Origin: Bacillota bacterium
Lineage (GTDB): Bacteria > Bacillota > Sulfobacillia > JAJYWN01
Assembly: GCA_021791495.1 (NCBI GenBank)
Contig: JAJYWN010000002.1
Span: 1 to 43,814 of the forward strand
Reading direction: 5' to 3'
Length of the DNA stretch: 43,814 bases
Shown piece after piece: positions 41,568 to 43,814 of this stretch (positions are counted from its first letter, which is position 1; every line of letters starts with the position of its first letter). The notes beneath the pieces were generated by a model, which ran no database searches, had not been told where the DNA came from, and saw nothing but the letters and a program-made list of their open reading frames with translations. Position numbers and translations under genes: made by a program.

Positions 41568-41582
41568 GGCAGATGAGGAGCG

Positions 41583-42971
41583 ATGCCGGTGGTTAGGGAA
41601 GCGTATGGGGAAGTCGTCCACCAACTGAACAACTCGCAGCATCTGATTAGCGTTGACGAGGCCCGCCGTACCATCCTCGCTCAAGTAAGAGGGAATGATC
41701 GAGAGGGCGAAGATGGCACAGGCCCCACAAATCCCTCCGGGAAAGCCGGCAAGCCAGGTGGTCGGGAGGAGCAGGTTGAGCTGCTGGAAGCCAGGGGCCG
41801 GGTGAGTATACGCCCCGTGTTTGCCGCGGGAGCCGCTCCGCCCTTTGATCGTTCGCCGCTCGACGGCTATGCGTTCACGGCGGCGGACCTTGCGCTTTAT
41901 CCCGACGGCCTGAAGGTGACCGGTGAGGTAGCGGCTGGAGCTGCTCCAGAGAGCGGGCCAGGCCACGGTGAGGCCTGGCGGGTGGCCACGGGGGCGCCGC
42001 TGCCACCCGGTTGCGACGCCGTGGTGCGTTTCGAAGACACTGAGTCGCGGGGTGATATCGTTCACGTCAGAGTGCCGGTGCACTCGGGAGACAACGTGGC
42101 CCGACGGGGCGAGGATTTCGCGGTCGGTAGCCTACTCCTGCCGGCTGGAGTGGTGATAAGAGCTCAGCACATAGGCCTCTTGGCGGCCGGCGGGCATCCC
42201 CAGGTGTGGGTCTGCCGCAAACCTTGTGTCGCTATCGTTTCGACCGGGGACGAGTTGGTGGAAACCGGTCGCCCCCTGGGACCAGGACAGATCTGGAATA
42301 GTAACCGTTTCGCTCTGGCAGCGGCCATCGTCGAGGCGGGGGGCCGGCCCGTGACTCTAGGTACCTGTCCGGACTCGGCCCCGGCCATTGCCAAGAGTCT
42401 GCGCCGCCTCCTGGTCGGCTACCGCCCGGACCTGATCTTGACTACGGGCGGGGCTTCCGTAGGCGAGCGGGATGTCTGCCGGGCGGCTGTGGCCGAACTG
42501 GGTGGACGCGAGTTGTTCTGGCGCGTCGCGATGAAGCCGGGCACGCCGGCCTTCGCCGCCTTGTTAGGGCCGAGGCTCCTTATCGGGCTCTCCGGCAATC
42601 CGGCGGCCGCCCTGACCACCTTCGACGTGTTGGTACGCCCGGCGCTAGCCGCGTTTCTGGGTGTGAAGTGGCGGCCGTCCGTCGTCCGCGCCATACTGGT
42701 CAACGGAGTGGGCAAGCCCTCTTCGTTAAGGAGATACTACCGCGCTTTGCTCACCTGCTCCGGCGGCCAGTGGAGGGCGGACGTACTGCCAGGTCAGAGC
42801 CCAGGCGCATTGAGTGGTATGGCCCGCGCCAACGGGTTGGTGGTGGTACCTGAAGGAAAGGGCCCCATCCAATCGGGTGAACCGGTCGAAGCCTGGCTCA
42901 CAACGGACCTCACGATAGACGGGGGTGAAACCTTTGCCGTTGACCCCACCCATCCTCTCGCTAGTTGGTAG
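41583..42971 (+). CDS. moeA: Molybdopterin molybdenumtransferase MoeA
   Basis: The 462-residue protein starts at ATG 41583 after ATGAGGAG. Domain order is that of MoeA: ISVDEARRTILAQV at the start, PPFDRSPLDGYAFTAADL (the conserved PxxDxSxxDGYA motif), VATGAPLPPGCDAVVRFEDTE, VSTGDELVETGRPLGPGQIWNSN, and LILTTGGASVGERD with MKPGTPAFAALLG and GLSGNPAAALTTFDVLV. It inserts molybdate into adenylylated molybdopterin. A Gly/Pro/Lys-rich insert of about 28 residues (about 38-65) interrupts the usual N-terminal helix region. It follows the MoeA-like gene by 15 bases and overlaps mobB by 47 bases. Confidence 0.96.
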   Translation: MPVVREAYGEVVHQLNNSQHLISVDEARRTILAQVRGNDREGEDGTGPTNPSGKAGKPGGREEQVELLEARGRVSIRPVFAAGAAPPFDRSPLDGYAFTAADLALYPDGLKVTGEVAAGAAPESGPGHGEAWRVATGAPLPPGCDAVVRFEDTESRGDIVHVRVPVHSGDNVARRGEDFAVGSLLLPAGVVIRAQHIGLLAAGGHPQVWVCRKPCVAIVSTGDELVETGRPLGPGQIWNSNRFALAAAIVEAGGRPVTLGTCPDSAPAIAKSLRRLLVGYRPDLILTTGGASVGERDVCRAAVAELGGRELFWRVAMKPGTPAFAALLGPRLLIGLSGNPAAALTTFDVLVRPALAAFLGVKWRPSVVRAILVNGVGKPSSLRRYYRALLTCSGGQWRADVLPGQSPGALSGMARANGLVVVPEGKGPIQSGEPVEAWLTTDLTIDGGETFAVDPTHPLASW

Positions 42972-43560
42972 ATCGAATACCGGCAAGACCACGCTGATGG
43001 AGAAACTCATCGCTGAACTGGGTCGCCGCGGGTATCGCGTAGGGACGATCAAACACGACGTCCACGGGTTCGAACTGGACCATCCGGGCAAGGACACCTG
43101 GCGGCACGCGCGGGCGGGAGCACGAGCGGTGGCTATCTCTTCCCCGGGCAAAGTGGCGCTCATCCAACTGGTCGACCACGAGCGCAGCATCGATGAAGTG
43201 ACAGCCCTAATGGATTGTGTCGACCTCGTCATGACGGAGGGGTATAAGCGCGCCGACAAGCCTAAGATTGAGGTCACCAACGCCGAAAGCGGCGGAGAGT
43301 TGATCTGCGGCCCCCATGACCGACTGCTCGCCGTGGCAGCGGAGAACCCAGCCCTGGTCTTTGCCAAGATGGGGGTGCCGCCATGGTCGGCGGACGTACC
43401 CGCTCCCGCGCCCCTCTCCGTCCCCGTGTTTCACAGGGATGACGCGGTGGCCCTGTGCGATTTCATCGAGGAGAGCCTGCTCAGGTCGGCGACCGCGAAA
43501 CGGGGCCGAGACGGTGGTCCCGCCAAGGGGCTCAGCCTGGGAGGAGGTGGGCCTCAGTGA
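42925..43560 (+). CDS. mobB: Molybdopterin-guanine dinucleotide biosynthesis GTPase MobB
   Basis: The frame from GTG 42925 gives 211 residues; TTG at 42934 or 42940 are alternative starts, since the GGGGG run overlaps the GTG. The P-loop is LVGRSNTGKTTLMEKLI, followed by YRVGTIKHDVHGFELDHPGKDTW and RHARAGARAV, all MobB signatures. TEGYKRADKPKIEV is the conserved MobB end motif. A Pro/Ala-rich and Gly-rich tail of about 70 residues follows. MobB binds GTP and assists MobA in making the guanylated cofactor needed by DMSO-reductase-family enzymes such as the one at 36725-39940. It ends in a GTGA overlap with mobA. Confidence 0.94.
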   Translation: MKPLPLTPPILSLVGRSNTGKTTLMEKLIAELGRRGYRVGTIKHDVHGFELDHPGKDTWRHARAGARAVAISSPGKVALIQLVDHERSIDEVTALMDCVDLVMTEGYKRADKPKIEVTNAESGGELICGPHDRLLAVAAENPALVFAKMGVPPWSADVPAPAPLSVPVFHRDDAVALCDFIEESLLRSATAKRGRDGGPAKGLSLGGGGPQ

Positions 43561-43814
43561 GCGCCATGTCCGGGATGGTCACCGGTGTGATCCTGGCTGG
43601 CGGAAAGAGCACGAGGCTTCCTCCCGATAAGGCCCTGATGCCCGTCGATGGAAAGCGCTTGATTGAGCACGTGGCCGGAGTCCTGGGAGACGCTTGCGAC
43701 AACGTCATCATGGTCACCGATCGTCCCGAGGCCTATAGTTTCCTGGGGCTTCCGGCCGTAGCCGACCGCTACCCGGGCAGGGGACCGCTGGCCGGCATTC
43801 ACGCGGCCCAGATC
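43557..43814 (+). CDS. mobA: Molybdenum cofactor guanylyltransferase MobA, 3' end outside the window
   Basis: GTG 43557 overlaps the mobB stop and GGAGGAGG lies about 14 bases upstream. The frame runs off the window after 86 codons. The start is the nucleotidyltransferase motif GVILAGGKSTRLPPDKALMPV, where the usual GxSxRMGxDK is present with LPP in place of MG. Then come the GKRLIEH and DNVIMVTDRPEAYSFLG segments, and the substrate-binding RYPGRGPLAGIHAA. It attaches GMP to the molybdenum cofactor. It is the fourth gene of the cofactor cluster. Confidence 0.95.
   Translation, partial: MSAMSGMVTGVILAGGKSTRLPPDKALMPVDGKRLIEHVAGVLGDACDNVIMVTDRPEAYSFLGLPAVADRYPGRGPLAGIHAAQI

Overview
The window looks like chromosomal DNA from a GC-rich, endospore-forming, probably anaerobic member of the Bacillota. 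The grounds are a complete GerA-type germinant receptor operon, strong AGGAGG-type ribosome sites with many GTG/TTG starts and 4-base stop/start overlaps, a Bacillota-type Pho region, DUF4829 and AlkZ-related proteins, and a Tat-exported molybdenum oxidoreductase with its cofactor genes. I cannot name the genus. I saw no tRNA, rRNA, CRISPR array or intact insertion sequence.

Layout. 1-1.2 kb: two adjacent genes of unknown function, the second rich in cysteine. 1.2-7.6 kb: two divergent ECF sigma factor units (sigma plus small soluble partner; sigma plus membrane protein plus lipoprotein), a methyltransferase, a TraB/TIKI-like protein with a helical tail, and an L,D-transpeptidase. 7.9-15.9 kb: a membrane-anchored phosphoesterase, a short GNAT, the three-gene GerA operon, a sulfite-oxidase-fold molybdoprotein and an AlkZ-related protein. 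A perfect 41-bp direct repeat brackets the ger operon, and its right copy lies inside the molybdoprotein gene. 15.9-23.6 kb: phosphate regulon with a PhoP/PhoR-like pair, an internally deleted response-regulator remnant, pstB, and divergent pstSCA-phoU. The pstB-pstS gap carries 11-bp-phased TTTAAA-like boxes. 23.6-24.5 kb: a gap with strong hairpins, possibly a small RNA, then a DUF2892 membrane protein.

24.7-29.1 kb: an island on the minus strand that appears AT-richer than its flanks and looks like a RiPP (ribosomally made, modified peptide) system. A 49-residue precursor has a C-x3-C-x3-C-x3-C core. A hairpin with a short T-run separates it from a radical SAM/SPASM enzyme with a PqqD-like N-terminal domain, followed by a tandem-GNAT-like protein and an ABC transporter. 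This is the strongest candidate for an undescribed system. It is bordered by 0.85 kb of poorly coding DNA containing what looks like a decayed IS1182-type transposase.

30-43.8 kb: a PLP ammonia-lyase-like enzyme, then a PhnD-like lipoprotein, a NarX/TtrS-like histidine kinase and a NarL/TtrR-like regulator in overlapping frames. These are followed by a ttrBCA/srdBCA-ordered respiratory oxidoreductase (FeS, NrfD and molybdopterin subunits), tatA, a MoeA-like protein, moeA, mobB and the start of mobA. The context suggests sensing and respiring an external oxyanion or sulfur compound, with Tat export and cofactor synthesis encoded alongside; the substrate is not readable from sequence.
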